A stretch of 64,000 bases of DNA, from assembly GCF_947623445.1 (NCBI RefSeq), contig NC_135244.1, positions 4,030,001 to 4,094,000 on the forward strand, in the 5' to 3' direction. The notes below the pieces were generated by a model. It saw only the letters and a program-made list of their open reading frames with translations, made no database searches and was not told the DNA's origin. This DNA is from Clavelina lepadiformis (Eukaryota > Chordata > Ascidiacea > Aplousobranchia > Clavelinidae). The translations under genes and the position numbers were made by a program. Shown here in pieces: positions 18,080-28,404 of the stretch (within the stretch, counting starts at the first letter, position 1; each line of letters starts with the position of its first letter).

Positions 18080-18660
18080 CCTAGTGCTCTAAACACATGC
18101 AAAGCCCAACCTGGCAAACTCGGAAACTCAGCAACTTGTCTTTTCTTCAGCAAAAATTGAAATGAGCTACCAAATTTGAATTGATTGCTTTCATAACGCC
18201 TAACATTCAGTTGTTGGCGTGTTTTTTTAATATGCTTGTTTGCATTTTATAATACAACACAAAAGCGAACTGCGGTATCATCATAGCAAGATCAAAACGG
18301 TGTTAGTTCAAAAATGATATCCAATTTTTTAAAAACATTTCAATTGCCATTTGTTTTCATTGCATCTGTTTTTCATTAAATGCTTGCTTCCACATCAAAA
18401 TACAACGTTGTCTTTACTACTGTTCCAAAATAACCCATACTATTTCATTATTATTCTGAAAAATTCAATCATAAAAGATTACCCTCCCCCCCCCCCCCCC
18501 CGACCACACATTTACGCTTATATTTTAAATGTTCAACTTCAATGTTGTAAATCGACTCTGAGTTTTTGAGCATTGGAAAATGAATGCACCACAAAAAGAT
18601 CTTTTCCATAAATTTATTTCCACCGCTAATTTCTTGTACGGTATATATATAACGAAATTT
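18080..18660 (+). repeat. Second gene-less 3'-flank copy
   Basis: Another partial copy of the family 3' flank ('AATTGATTGCTTTCATAA', 'ATACAACACAAAAGC', 'CATTTCAATTGCCATTTGTTT', 'AAAATACAACGTTG'). It contains a 16-base poly-C run at 18,486-18,501, where length errors are likely. Confidence 0.5.
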
Positions 18661-19619
18661 GATCGGCCCATTGTGCGACGCTTTTGCTAATTAACGGTGA
18701 GCCGCTACAACCAGACAAAATCTCCACTGGTTGCTGTCATAGTCTTGAAAACTAACACGGCGCTTGTGTAATCATAAAAAGGGAATGACAAAGGTTCAAA
18801 AACAGCGTAGCTTAAAACACGACCGACCTTTGTACCCTCCATCTATGGTCTTTGTCTCGCCTTGACTTACCATGGTTATTCGTAATTGTAGCAATCAGCT
18901 CAAACCAGGTGCTTGGACGGAATTTACGCTCTCTTTAGGGGGTACAAATAAATATCAAGCAAGACACGAACGCTGGTAAAACACATTTCAACTCCCAAAC
19001 ATTGTGATTAGTGTGGGTATTCTCTTACAATATGTGAGGATAACAACAAAGATATACATATGAGTTTTTGTTTTTAAATTCTTTCAAATATACCATAAAA
19101 CAATCTCCATTTGCTAAAATATTTCAACCACCAGTTTGTGTTTGCAGGTACAAAATGTTGAGTTTCCGAGTTTGCCAGTTTGGGCTTTGTATGTGGTTGC
19201 GTCACAAATAGCGCTAGCTTAGAAGTTATGGTTATGATATTGTTGTGAAATGTATTGGGAAAGCAGACTCCAAGACCATTCTTACTACATATGCCTTACA
19301 ACACGAAAACTCGAAAAAAATAAAAATATATCAAAAATTTTATTTCATAACACATAAAAAGTCTCACTTGATTTCAAACCCGCGTGAAAGAATGTTAGCA
19401 ACATTAATAATTGATCTTTCAATGGAGTTTAAAAAATTGAAAATTTTGGTTTTACGAGCATCTTTATTGTTTAAATTGTCATTAGATATCCAGGGCAATT
19501 ATAATTCTACAGTATATATGCATACAAGCAATGTGTAGTGAAAATTGATAGCCTCACAACAATACTTCATGACCTAGTGCTCACATGATCATTTTATATT
19601 CATTCTACTAAAAACGATA
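18661..19619. other. Intergenic, nothing recognised
   Basis: AT-rich. A 97-codon frame at 19,245-19,538 has low-complexity Lys/Ile/Leu composition and no splice or family support. Confidence 0.4.
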
Positions 19620-19639
19620 TTACATTATTTTATGGTAAT

Positions 19640-20256
19640 TTAATTTTACAAATCTTATAGGTGTAAGCATGAAAATTAAAAAACTCCCGGGAAAAGACAC
19701 TTCTTGTTTTGCTGCAGGAAATGAAATATTATTTTGAGACAACGGGATGAGTGAAGTCAACGTTGTGTTTTGTAGCCAACGCAAATGTTGACACAGGAAC
19801 ACAAAAAAACGTAAAAATAAATGGCAATTGAAATGTTGTAAAACAATGCCCATGTTTTATTGGACTAACACTGTTTTGCTATAATGACAAAGAGATAAGT
19901 ATTCCCTTTTAGTGATAGTAAAACACAAGCCTGCGCAATGTTAAACAGTATTTCATCATTTTGATTTAATAAAAGCAGTCAGCACAAATATCGAAATCAC
20001 TTCATTATAATTTTGTAATCTGGAAAACTCTCTTTGCGGGTATTTTGCTTAAAAAATAATAATTTGGAGTGATTGTAATGACAGCAATCAAGAATTATAA
20101 AAAGTAACAGGTTTAGTTAAAATCCCTTCTAATTCCGTTGTTAAATGTAATTCTTCACTTAAGCTCTTAAAGTTTTGAAGAAAAATTCATGTTTCTGAAA
20201 TAAGTCAAATCGTCAGATCGATATAATTTGTAAATGAAAACATTTGCGACGTCTCG
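19640..20256 (-). repeat. Inverted copy of the family 3' flank
   Basis: Read on the minus strand it follows the flank of gene C, from 'CGTCGCAAATGTTTTC' and 'GATTTGACTTATTTC' to 'GCACAACGTTGACTTCACTC', in the same order as 24,481-25,000. The match stops right where the stop codon of gene C would be, at an (ACGT)n run (20,257-20,280). Only the flank, not the gene, exists in inverted form. Confidence 0.65.
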
Positions 20257-20974
20257 TATACGTACGTACGTACGTCACGTACAAATTATTTCATAACCTA
20301 TACAAGCCATATCTACATCAATGAATGAAATGTTTAAACTTGGGAAATTTTGGGAAAAAGACCGATCTTCAAGGAAAATCACGTTAACTGTGTGTCTTGA
20401 AACATTTCAATAAAGTTTCAAATATTTCCAGATATACTCAGCTCATTCGGCACTTTTTGCAAACACATTTGCTATCTCTTTTGCTATTTTGTGAAAATTC
20501 TATATTTATAAAACAATTAACTTCAATTAGAATTTGTTTAATAAAGCTATTTTTTACCTTTCATGAGATTATTTCACGCTTATAGTTGCCTTCATTTAAT
20601 CATCGTCCAATACTTTCATAATGATGCAAACAATTTTACAACAATAAAAATCAAGCATTTAAGTTTTAAGGTTACTCAAACATCTTGTGATATCTTATAG
20701 TTGTTTAGTTAAAAGGTGACTGTGGAATCCAAAAGCATAACTTGTTCCATTTCATTAAGAAACTTGCTGAAATGTGGACGCGGATATTTCATACATTTTG
20801 CGATAATTGTGAAATTTGTATTGTCTTTAAATAAAAGCTATCCTGGTCTTTGTTTCACTTGGAGAAGGTCGTTTATCCTCATTTGGAATAAGTAACGAAC
20901 AATAGATTTACAGCCGGTTTTGCTTTAAAGTGAGATTTTTGCAAATAATAGATATCCTTGACTTGAAACGTGCA

Positions 20975-21075
20975 AAAGTGACGGCTCTGCAGTCTCGCTG
21001 TTTGCTTGCTTTCGGCAAAGCTTTTGTCATGCAAAATTTCCCGCTAAGTTATCTCCGCGTTGTTTACTCATTGGC
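20975..21075 (-). repeat. SINE-like repeat, copy 1 (inverted relative to copy 2)
   Basis: Its complement matches 21,972-22,080, including the strings 'CTGCAGTCTC', 'TGTCATGC' and 'CCCGCTAAGTTATCTCCGCGTTG'. Copy 2 has a Pol III A-box-like motif, so both may be tRNA-derived SINE fragments or arms of a foldback element. Confidence 0.5.
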
Positions 21076-21971
21076 ACTGGACTAGTCACCTGCAATTTGT
21101 CTTTATTTCTCTACAATCTAGTAATCTACCCGTCTCTGTTTTAAATAGAAACTCAAGGAAAAGCTGCTTGTATCTGTGTCATAGAGAAATAGTGGAGTTT
21201 TAATTTTCAGCGATGTGTTATTTTGTTGAAACATGATTATCATATACCGGCTGAATAGATTTTGGTAAAATTTATTTGGATGGGGGGTATCGTGTTTCAA
21301 AGATTTTCAAAGAAAATGATCATTACTAAACTATTAATTCCACACCAGTCAATGAATTTCCTTCAAGAAATCTTTTCCACTTGTCAATGGTGGCAATGAC
21401 TGAAAACCTTAGAACTCAGACGTCTCCAGACTGTTTCTTGAGATTTAAAAATCACTTTTTGAAATTTTTTACAAAAACGCGCCCACAATCTTGCAGTTCG
21501 TTGCATATAGAACGTGTATATACATATATGTGTTTCTAATTAAAGCAAGCGTAGTCACACGATGTTGGCTAACATTTATGTATGGGTACAGTAAAAGCAT
21601 AAATATTGCAGTTTTTGGTTAACAATACGTGATTCATGGAGTAAAACAACAAATTAGTTGGCAACGTGCTAAACTCACAACTGCAATAACTTAGGAGTGT
21701 TCGAAGAAAAATATGAATAGACCAAAAAATGGCAATCAGTGAAACAATAAACTGAGAACACTTTGAAATTTCTTCGTAAGGACAACACAGATGCCAAGCA
21801 AAAAGCACCACATGAACTAAACACAAAAGGCGATTGATGTCGTAATACGTTGCTAATCATTAAAGCTCCACTATGTTGCCATAACCCAGATACAAACAGC
21901 CTGTTCTTGAATTGTTATTTAAAATACAGACGAGCAGAGAAATACAGGAACACAGCAGATAACAAATCAAC
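21076..21971. other. Stretch between the SINE-like arms
   Basis: About 0.9 kb, AT-rich, no exon recognised. The short minus-strand frames here (for example 21,569-21,826) have no splice or family support. Confidence 0.4.
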
Positions 21972-22080
21972 CCCAATGAACAAGCAACGCGGAGATAGCT
22001 TAGCGGGTAACTTCGCATGACACACGTTGGGCTTTAGAGGACGCAGCATATGTTCCAACAGTGAGACTGCAGGTCGTCAC
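21972..22080 (+). repeat. SINE-like repeat, copy 2, with A-box-like motif
   Basis: TAGCTTAGCGGG at 21,996-22,007 fits the Pol III A-box (TRGCNNAGYNGG). I find no convincing B-box or cloverleaf, so this is not called a tRNA gene. It is an inverted partner of 20,975-21,075. Confidence 0.45.
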
Positions 22081-22639
22081 AACTTGAAGTTTGCTACTTT
22101 TTAAAATTTTCTAAGTTTAAACAATCATTGATGGACGTAGATGTTGTTTGTGGTTTATGAAATAATTTGTAAAAGTATATGATGAATTGGTGAAATAATA
22201 ATAACTAATGTGGTATAGGTATAAGTATGGTGAAGCATTATTCTTTTGCATTTCCATAGAGCGTGTCACGTTAATTATTTGCTAAAAACTCAGTTGAAGT
22301 TGAAGTTAAAATTTTACAATACATCTGAAAGTCTAAATAATAAAAATGCAACATAAACCTTGGAAAAGTGGTACAGAAAGCAATTTCTTATACAATTTGA
22401 CCTCATAAACTCATGTGGTTTAATTTAGCCTGAAAAGTATAGTTTTGAACTAATTTGAACTTTATTTAGATTTGATTTCTATTTACTTTGTATATAAATA
22501 ATACATCCACAGAAAAGTATCCAAAAGCAAGGTGGAACAACGGTGCAACAAAAACGTTAAATAGCGAATGTCTCCTTTGTCTTTGTGCTATTATTACTTT
22601 ATCACGCATCTAGCGCCAATTAATTGCGTGAGTTTCAGG

Positions 22640-23420
22640 TCGAACTCTAAAAATACAAAAGAACTCTACAAATACAAAAGGACTTGCACAGTAGGCGCAA
22701 TATTGGTGAGAAGAAAAAAGAAAAATATGTCGGGTAGAGCGAGTGACACCGTATTAAATGGCTATATAGACAACATTTTCATTACAGACGTTTACAACAG
22801 TAACTTTACTCGTTCTGAATGCAAGGTAGAACTAATCAGGCTATAAGCGATGCAATGATATCTATATAGGCTATACATATGAGGACAGAGTGTTTTGTCA
22901 GAGCAAATGCGAAATTGATTTAAAATCATGAGAGCTAAGTATAGAGAACCGGGAGGTGTTCGAAGAATTGATATTAAAGCCAAGAAATTAGCCATCATTT
23001 TGTTCATATGCTGTAGATTAAAATTTACATATTTATAATCATATCTAAATTTTAGAAATAAAGTCTTAATGTAAGGTTTTATAGCTATGAAATATGGAAT
23101 ATACAATTATTACGTATATTACATAAAATAATAGTTGCGATTGCATGCCAATGTTGAGTTTGGTTTGGCCGTGATGGGTCATGGATCATTTCTTTTTTAA
23201 ATGATATGTTAAGTGCAGTTAAGTACAAAGATAAAATGAGAATGAAGGAGTTTTGTCAGAGATCATCCAAATCGCTTCAGCAGTTACGAAAACTACAAAT
23301 AGCTGAATAAGTCGTATAGATAATTTTACAATAACGTCCAAAGAAAACAAAATGTGTGTAACTTTATAAACTGATAACTGCGTTTTTTCCACGTTTCTAC
23401 TATTGCTAATAAATTAAGCT
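22640..23420 (+). repeat. Segmental duplication block upstream of gene C (pairs with 15,080-15,800)
   Basis: It mirrors the region upstream of gene B in order and spacing. The exon 1 starts of B and C are 7,366 bases apart and their second exons 7,354 apart. Confidence 0.7.
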
Positions 23421-23459
23421 AAATTACCCAGCATATGACAGTCATACGAATAATATGCC

Positions 23460-23776
23460 AGAAAAGAAAATCAAAGTTTGCCTCCTAATGCCAAGACAAA
23501 CCCATAGCCTGCTGTTAATTGCTCATAATTTGCAAGTTATCAAGCAGGAAAGCTATTTGTAAACAAACTGTTATACACGACAAGCTTCCAAAATTTATTT
23601 TTATTTTTTTATTTTTTAATATTTGCTTTTCCTTAGGCCTGTGCAGTATCTAAGTAATTACTTTATTGGTTTGTGCTATTGGAACTCCTTTTTGAGGAAT
23701 TCATTTTACAACCAAATCTTGACTTATTGATTGTTATCAAGCATTGAAGCATTTCGCTGAGAGCAGAATCTTGAAA
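23460..23776 (+). promoter_or_regulatory. Conserved upstream block / 5' UTR of gene C
   Basis: Shares 'TTATTGGTTTGTGCTATT', 'GAGGAATTCATTT' and 'TTATCAAGCATTGAAGCATT' with gene B at the same distance from the start codon. Confidence 0.6.
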
Positions 23777-24473
23777 ATGATTGGACGTTACCCTCAATCT
23801 GTGAGTTGATTTTTGAATAAAAACACTGGCACTGCAGTTAAAATGTTTCCATCTACCCTAGCTCTAGTGCTTTTACTCCGAGTGTTTTGTATTGATGTGG
23901 CATAGTCGGATTCGTCAGCACATAACTATACTGGATTACACAAAACTAACAAGATATTGTAAAAATTAACAAACTGATTTTTTCTTACGATAGTTTTGTC
24001 GGGAGTTGTTTCCTTCTGCGTCATCCACTCATCATCACGAAGAGCCAAGAAGAAACGGAAACTACGGTACACCCAACGTTCAAGAATCCTGTGCAAGTCG
24101 ATCAACAAATGCTGTCAGTAATTCTCTTCAGTGGCAAACAGGCCGCAACGTTGACCAACCTTTGCCAAATGGACTTCCTTTGATCGACGAAAGGTTTAAT
24201 ACAAATTCAATTTTTGGTCCAATATCACCTTCTTTTGACCGTGCTCCAGGTGCTGAACGAAGTCATCGAAGAATGCGTGAAAGGATGGAACGTGAAGCTC
24301 GTATTGGACCAAGATTCTGTTCTACCCCTGTCAAAGTGGTATTGCCAAATCCACCTGAACAGGGATTCCACGCCGATTACTGGTATGATAGTGAACTGGC
24401 CGGCAAAGTGGTTGTAGCAGTGGCGTACAACATTGCACCTGATAAAGCTGCTAAATATCCAGGCATGATGTAG
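23777..24473 (+). CDS. Orphan tandem family member C
   Basis: Model: join(23777..23800, 23994..24473), 167 residues, unrecognised family. Exon 1 is MIGRYPQS followed by GTGAGT. Exon 2 begins after 'CTTACGATAG' in phase 0. It keeps 'HHHEEPRRNGNYGTPNVQESCASRSTNAVS', 'LQWQTGRNVDQPLPNGLPLI' and 'FDRAPGAERSHRRMRERMERE' in line with B, but the middle 'EEKFLAN' motif is replaced. The C-terminus is longer, ending in 'ELAGKVVVAVAYNIAPDKAAK'. No signal peptide, membrane segment or known motif is seen. Coding and flanking regions are both retained from the B/C duplication, while the C-terminal half has diverged strongly, which would fit relaxed or diversifying selection. Confidence 0.6.
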
Positions 24474-25370
24474 ACAAGTGCGTCGCAAATGTTTTCGTTA
24501 CCAAATTATATCGATATGACGATTTGACTTATTTCAAAAACATGAATTTTTCTTCAAAACTTTAAGAGCGTAAATGCAGAATTACACCTAACAAATGATT
24601 TTGAAGAGATTTTAACTAAACCTGCTATTTTTTTCAATTCTTGATTGTTGTCATTACAATCACATCAAGTATTATTTTTTAAGACGTATAAAATGTAAAG
24701 AGAGTTTTCCTGGTTACAAAATTTTAAATGAAGTGATTTCCAATTTTGTACTGACTGCTTTTGATAAATCATAATGATGGAGATGCTATTTTAAAATGTT
24801 AAAATTTGAGTTTTAGCATCACTAAAAGGGAATACTTACCTCTTTTTCGTCATGAGAAGACAGTGTTAGTTCAAAAATGATGTGCTTCTTTTTACAACAT
24901 TTCAATTGTCAATTATTTTTATTGTTTCTCGTGGTCCTGTTATAATATTTGTGTTGAACACAAAGCACAACGTTGGTTTCACTCATTTTCTCTAAATACT
25001 ATTTCATTAATTGTAGCCAAACAAGATGGTGACCAGCAAGGTTTCTTTTCAGTAATTGTAATTTTTATACTTATAATTTTTAAGTATCATAAAATTGAAT
25101 TTCCATAATGTGGTAATTTTTTTAAGTACGGACAATGAAAAGTGGTCATGTGTGCACGGTGTGACGTAATTTCGTGAATTCATTTCCACTATACACGTCT
25201 AGTAGCCGACGTTACACTGCCACAATAAACTTTTCTTGAATCTGTGATGGTGTTTGTGAATTTAAAAATGTATGTAAACTGAAAAATTAGAATGTTTGAA
25301 AATACATTTAAATGATCATTTCTAAAAGGTTTTGACCTTCTTTTCACCCGTGTTTGATTTTGATCTGTTT
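24474..25370 (+). repeat. 3' flank of gene C (family-wide repeated unit)
   Basis: Direct counterpart of the flanks of A, B and D, and the right arm of a long inverted repeat with 19,640-20,256. Confidence 0.6.
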
Positions 25371-25674
25371 ACGTGTTATGAGAACAAATCTTTGATTTCT
25401 TTCAAATTTTGTTGTTTTCGAGCTATAAGACATATGATCAATTATGATCTTGGACCTGCATTCTCAATAGATTTGAGTCATTGTTTCAGCCCTAGTTTTA
25501 AATCTTATCCTAGCGTCACAACCACATTCAAATCCCAAACTTGGGGGTTTGAAAAATCAGCACTCGCTTAGCGTCTCTATACACACTGGTGACCCCAGTA
25601 CTCTGCTCATTGTCCAATTTTTCATTTACTCATTGGAAAAATCCAGATTAAACATATTTCTAGGACTCTATTTC

Positions 25675-25811
25675 TGTAACATGACCTACTCTTAGTAGAT
25701 GTGTCCATTTCTGTCACAATAATCAGATTTAACACTATTGTATTCTTTCATGAATAGTTTTATTTCGACGTGTTACCTCGCAGCAACATCGAAAGTTACA
25801 CTGGTGACCCC
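25675..25811 (+). mobile_element. Possible LTR-retrotransposon remnant (LTR end plus primer-binding site)
   Basis: A 126-base segment starting TGTAAC and ending GTTACA is followed, one base later, by TGGTGACCCC, a sequence of the kind used as primer-binding site in metazoan LTR elements. A second 'ACACTGGTGACCCCA' lies at about 25,584-25,600. No second LTR or coding remnant is seen, so this is a weak call. Confidence 0.3.
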
Positions 25812-27206
25812 AAAAAAACCCACGGTTTTGTTTTTACGCAGCCGCGTTTCAAAATCCATTATGAGATCTCGACATATTTTTCTGGTATAGTTTTCTACCA
25901 ACATTATTCTGTTATTTTCCCTAAAAACCAGTGTGTGTAATTATTGTTTTCGCACTTTGTTGTGCTCGGATCATATCTAGCAATGTCTTATGTAACCGTT
26001 GTTCTTTTTATCTATGGTTCGTTTTCCGGGCTGCGCCCGTAACCTATTCCACGAACTGCAATTAGTTTGCGCGGTACCACCTTTTAATTAAATAGACCTG
26101 CACTACTAAATAAATAGATGAATAGTCCAGGACCTGTACAAATGTTCTGAAAAGCTATTACGTTGTTATTTTGATGTTTTAGTACTGCTGACATGCGTGT
26201 GTAGAGTATTGCACTTTTATCTCATTGTTTTGCATTTGTATTGCACCTTCTATGTCGACTTTTTTCGATATTTTTACTGTGCCATGTCCTTTTGATTTCA
26301 CTTTATCTTAATATTTTGAAACATCAATTTTGCCATGCTTCAACACTTTTATTATATGGTGTGAAACTTTATTTTCTACGTATTTTTAACCACAAAACTA
26401 TAGTTTGTTTTAAAATTACGTGTTTGAGTCCACAACGTTTTGTTTTTACTGTAAAGTTTTCCCTGCAAAACAATGTCTTCTTGTCTTTGGTAGATGTCTC
26501 CAGTGTCTTTTTCTTTTACTTGCAATGGTTTAAGTTGCACTTTCTTTGTTGTTGTGGTGCATAGAACGGGGCACCCTATCAATTAGCGCTGGATTAAACC
26601 TCATGATAATATGGTTTAAAAGTAATTTCTCGTACTGAGTTGATGGCGGCAGCATCCGTTTAGCATGCATGGCATATTTTGACTCAGTACTTTTTTTGTT
26701 TCTGTACTGTTAACTTTCAAAGTTCTGAGATGTGAACATGTTTACATTATTTTAATGTTTAGTGTTTTACATACATCTTTCTCTAGAATTTTTATTAAAA
26801 GCGGATTCTCAAACCCGAGAAGGGGACAGTTTCGAGCTTTACGCCCGAGGGTTACCTTCCTCGCGCGAGAATTGCAGGCTAGGAATCCGAGCGTTATAGC
26901 GGTGTGAGATTCCGTGTAATTGATTTCATTCTACCTACAGTGTTTCAAAAAGCGGCTGCTTGCTTTCGTATGTTACTGTATAATTGAAAATATAGTAAGA
27001 TATTTGTCTTACTTGGTAGGGTGGTTGTTATACGTCAGCAGACAGGGCTTGAAAAACCCGTTGAAGACCAATCCATTTAATAGAACTATCAGAAAATATC
27101 AGAGAAAGTCTTAACGTGCGGGTAAATTTTTACAGCAACTTTTAAGCGTGTTTAAGTTTTCCAAGTCTCCTGTTCCATTTAATCAACTGCACAAAGCGTT
27201 CAAACG
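25812..27206. other. Intergenic, upstream of gene D
   Basis: Mostly AT-rich. A GC-richer patch at about 26,795-26,910 contains 'CTCGGGTTTGAGAATCC' on the minus strand, similar to a Pol III B-box, but no full tRNA or SINE could be defined. A 107-codon frame at 26,241-26,564 looks like AT-rich noise. Confidence 0.4.
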
Positions 27207-27503
27207 ATGGAAAGGATGAGATACCCGAATTTCGGACATTTTGTAAGATTCCATCCACAAAGGATGAGGCAAGTAAATTTTTTCAGAGCTCAACCACCTC
27301 TTCCAGTTTTTAATCAACGATGTCAGTATCGGCAGCCACTTCGTGAAGTTCCAGCTCTCTTACGTAATGCACCAGTCACAAATGCAAAAATCAACGTTTC
27401 TGCTCCGTGTGTTGGGGATTCCTGTGACTATTGTAAGACGGTTACAGATATCGTGTTAGCAATGGTTTTCAGCGTTTTAGAGGATGAAAGAGGCGCTAAA
27501 TGA
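27207..27503 (+). CDS. Orphan tandem family member D
   Basis: An intact 98-residue frame in a single exon as read. Its end, 'CDYCKTVTDIVLAMVFSVLE', matches the last 20 residues of gene A ('CDECKRVDQMVIAMVGSVLE') almost position for position: the CxxC pair, then a hydrophobic helix. The N-terminal part (MERMRYPNFGHF...) is basic and aromatic and not clearly alignable. A GTAAGA donor after codon 12 and a 'TTTTTTCAG' acceptor 44 bases on could define a tiny intron, mimicking the short exon 1 of A-C. Removing 44 bases would shift the frame, so the unspliced model is preferred. The family 3' flank follows. Confidence 0.55.
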   Translation: MERMRYPNFGHFVRFHPQRMRQVNFFRAQPPLPVFNQRCQYRQPLREVPALLRNAPVTNAKINVSAPCVGDSCDYCKTVTDIVLAMVFSVLEDERGAK

Positions 27504-28404
27504 CTACGCCCAATGCAGAAAGATACGTTGTAAATATTTTTATAATCAGACTTTTATGACGACTGGATTCGTTTTCAGATCTCATACCAACTTTTATTTA
27601 TAAAACTATTCAAAAACGAAATATTATTAAGTTGTATTTTAAGCTAACCTGATATTTTGCAATTGTCTTCCAACTTTTTTATACTGTTTAGCCTCCAGTT
27701 TTACTGTTATAAACTTCACTTCGAATTTTGATTTTCGGAAACACATTAAACACGAACATAGTTTTTCATCTTACGTAATTTTAAGTAATTTTGTACTGAC
27801 TGCTTTTTGATAAATTGAAAATATTTTTCTAGGTTAATTTTCTTACTGCGTCTGCCCGTATTTTGTATGGCAGCGCAAAACAAATTGTTTGACCACGATG
27901 TGCATTGTCATAAAATATTTCAACTGCCATTTATTTTTAGTCCATGTGCTATAGCTAAATTTGTACCTGCAGTTATTGTAGCACACAAAGTTGTCTTGAA
28001 ACTTGAATACTGTTTTGCTTTTTGCTATTTCTGAGTAGTTTTAATCGTCGGTGATGCGTGATTGATTTTAAACGTGACTTTACATGTAGGCTACTATAAA
28101 TTAATAAAAGTTTAGTTTAATCTTTTGTGTTTTGAGTACTTCGATGTCTTTCGTTCGGGAAAAAATGAACATGTTCTGTAGTTTAACATGAACAACTAGA
28201 GCTTCTACTTTATATTCGTATCAGCGCTACAGGAAACAAAATTTTTTTCAAATATGTTGCCCAGTTTGGCTTTAGCTCAGAAAACACCTGAAGGAAAACG
28301 ACACATTCCATTCAACGATATAATCTTTTCTTCACGTAAAAAGCATAAACCAAAGCACATAAAATATTCTAATCGGTTAAAAGTGACATACAACGACTTT
28401 AACT
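27504..28404 (+). repeat. 3' flank of gene D, then spacer to CFAP43
   Basis: Begins 'TACGTTGTAAATAT', like the other family members, and shares 'TGTACTGACTGCTTTTTGATAAATTG' in pieces with C. The similarity fades at about 28,100. The rest is the convergent spacer to the 3' end of CFAP43, with no gene seen. Confidence 0.5.

Noticed and set aside
18486-18501. Poly-C run as a possible regulatory or structural element
   Set aside because: Simple homopolymer in a decayed repeat; length probably unreliable.
20257-20280. (ACGT)n run as a possible recombination site
   Set aside because: Short simple repeat; its only notable property is marking the end of the inverted 3'-flank copy.
21972-22080. tRNA gene suggested by the A-box-like motif
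   Set aside because: No B-box at the right distance and no cloverleaf; more like a SINE fragment.
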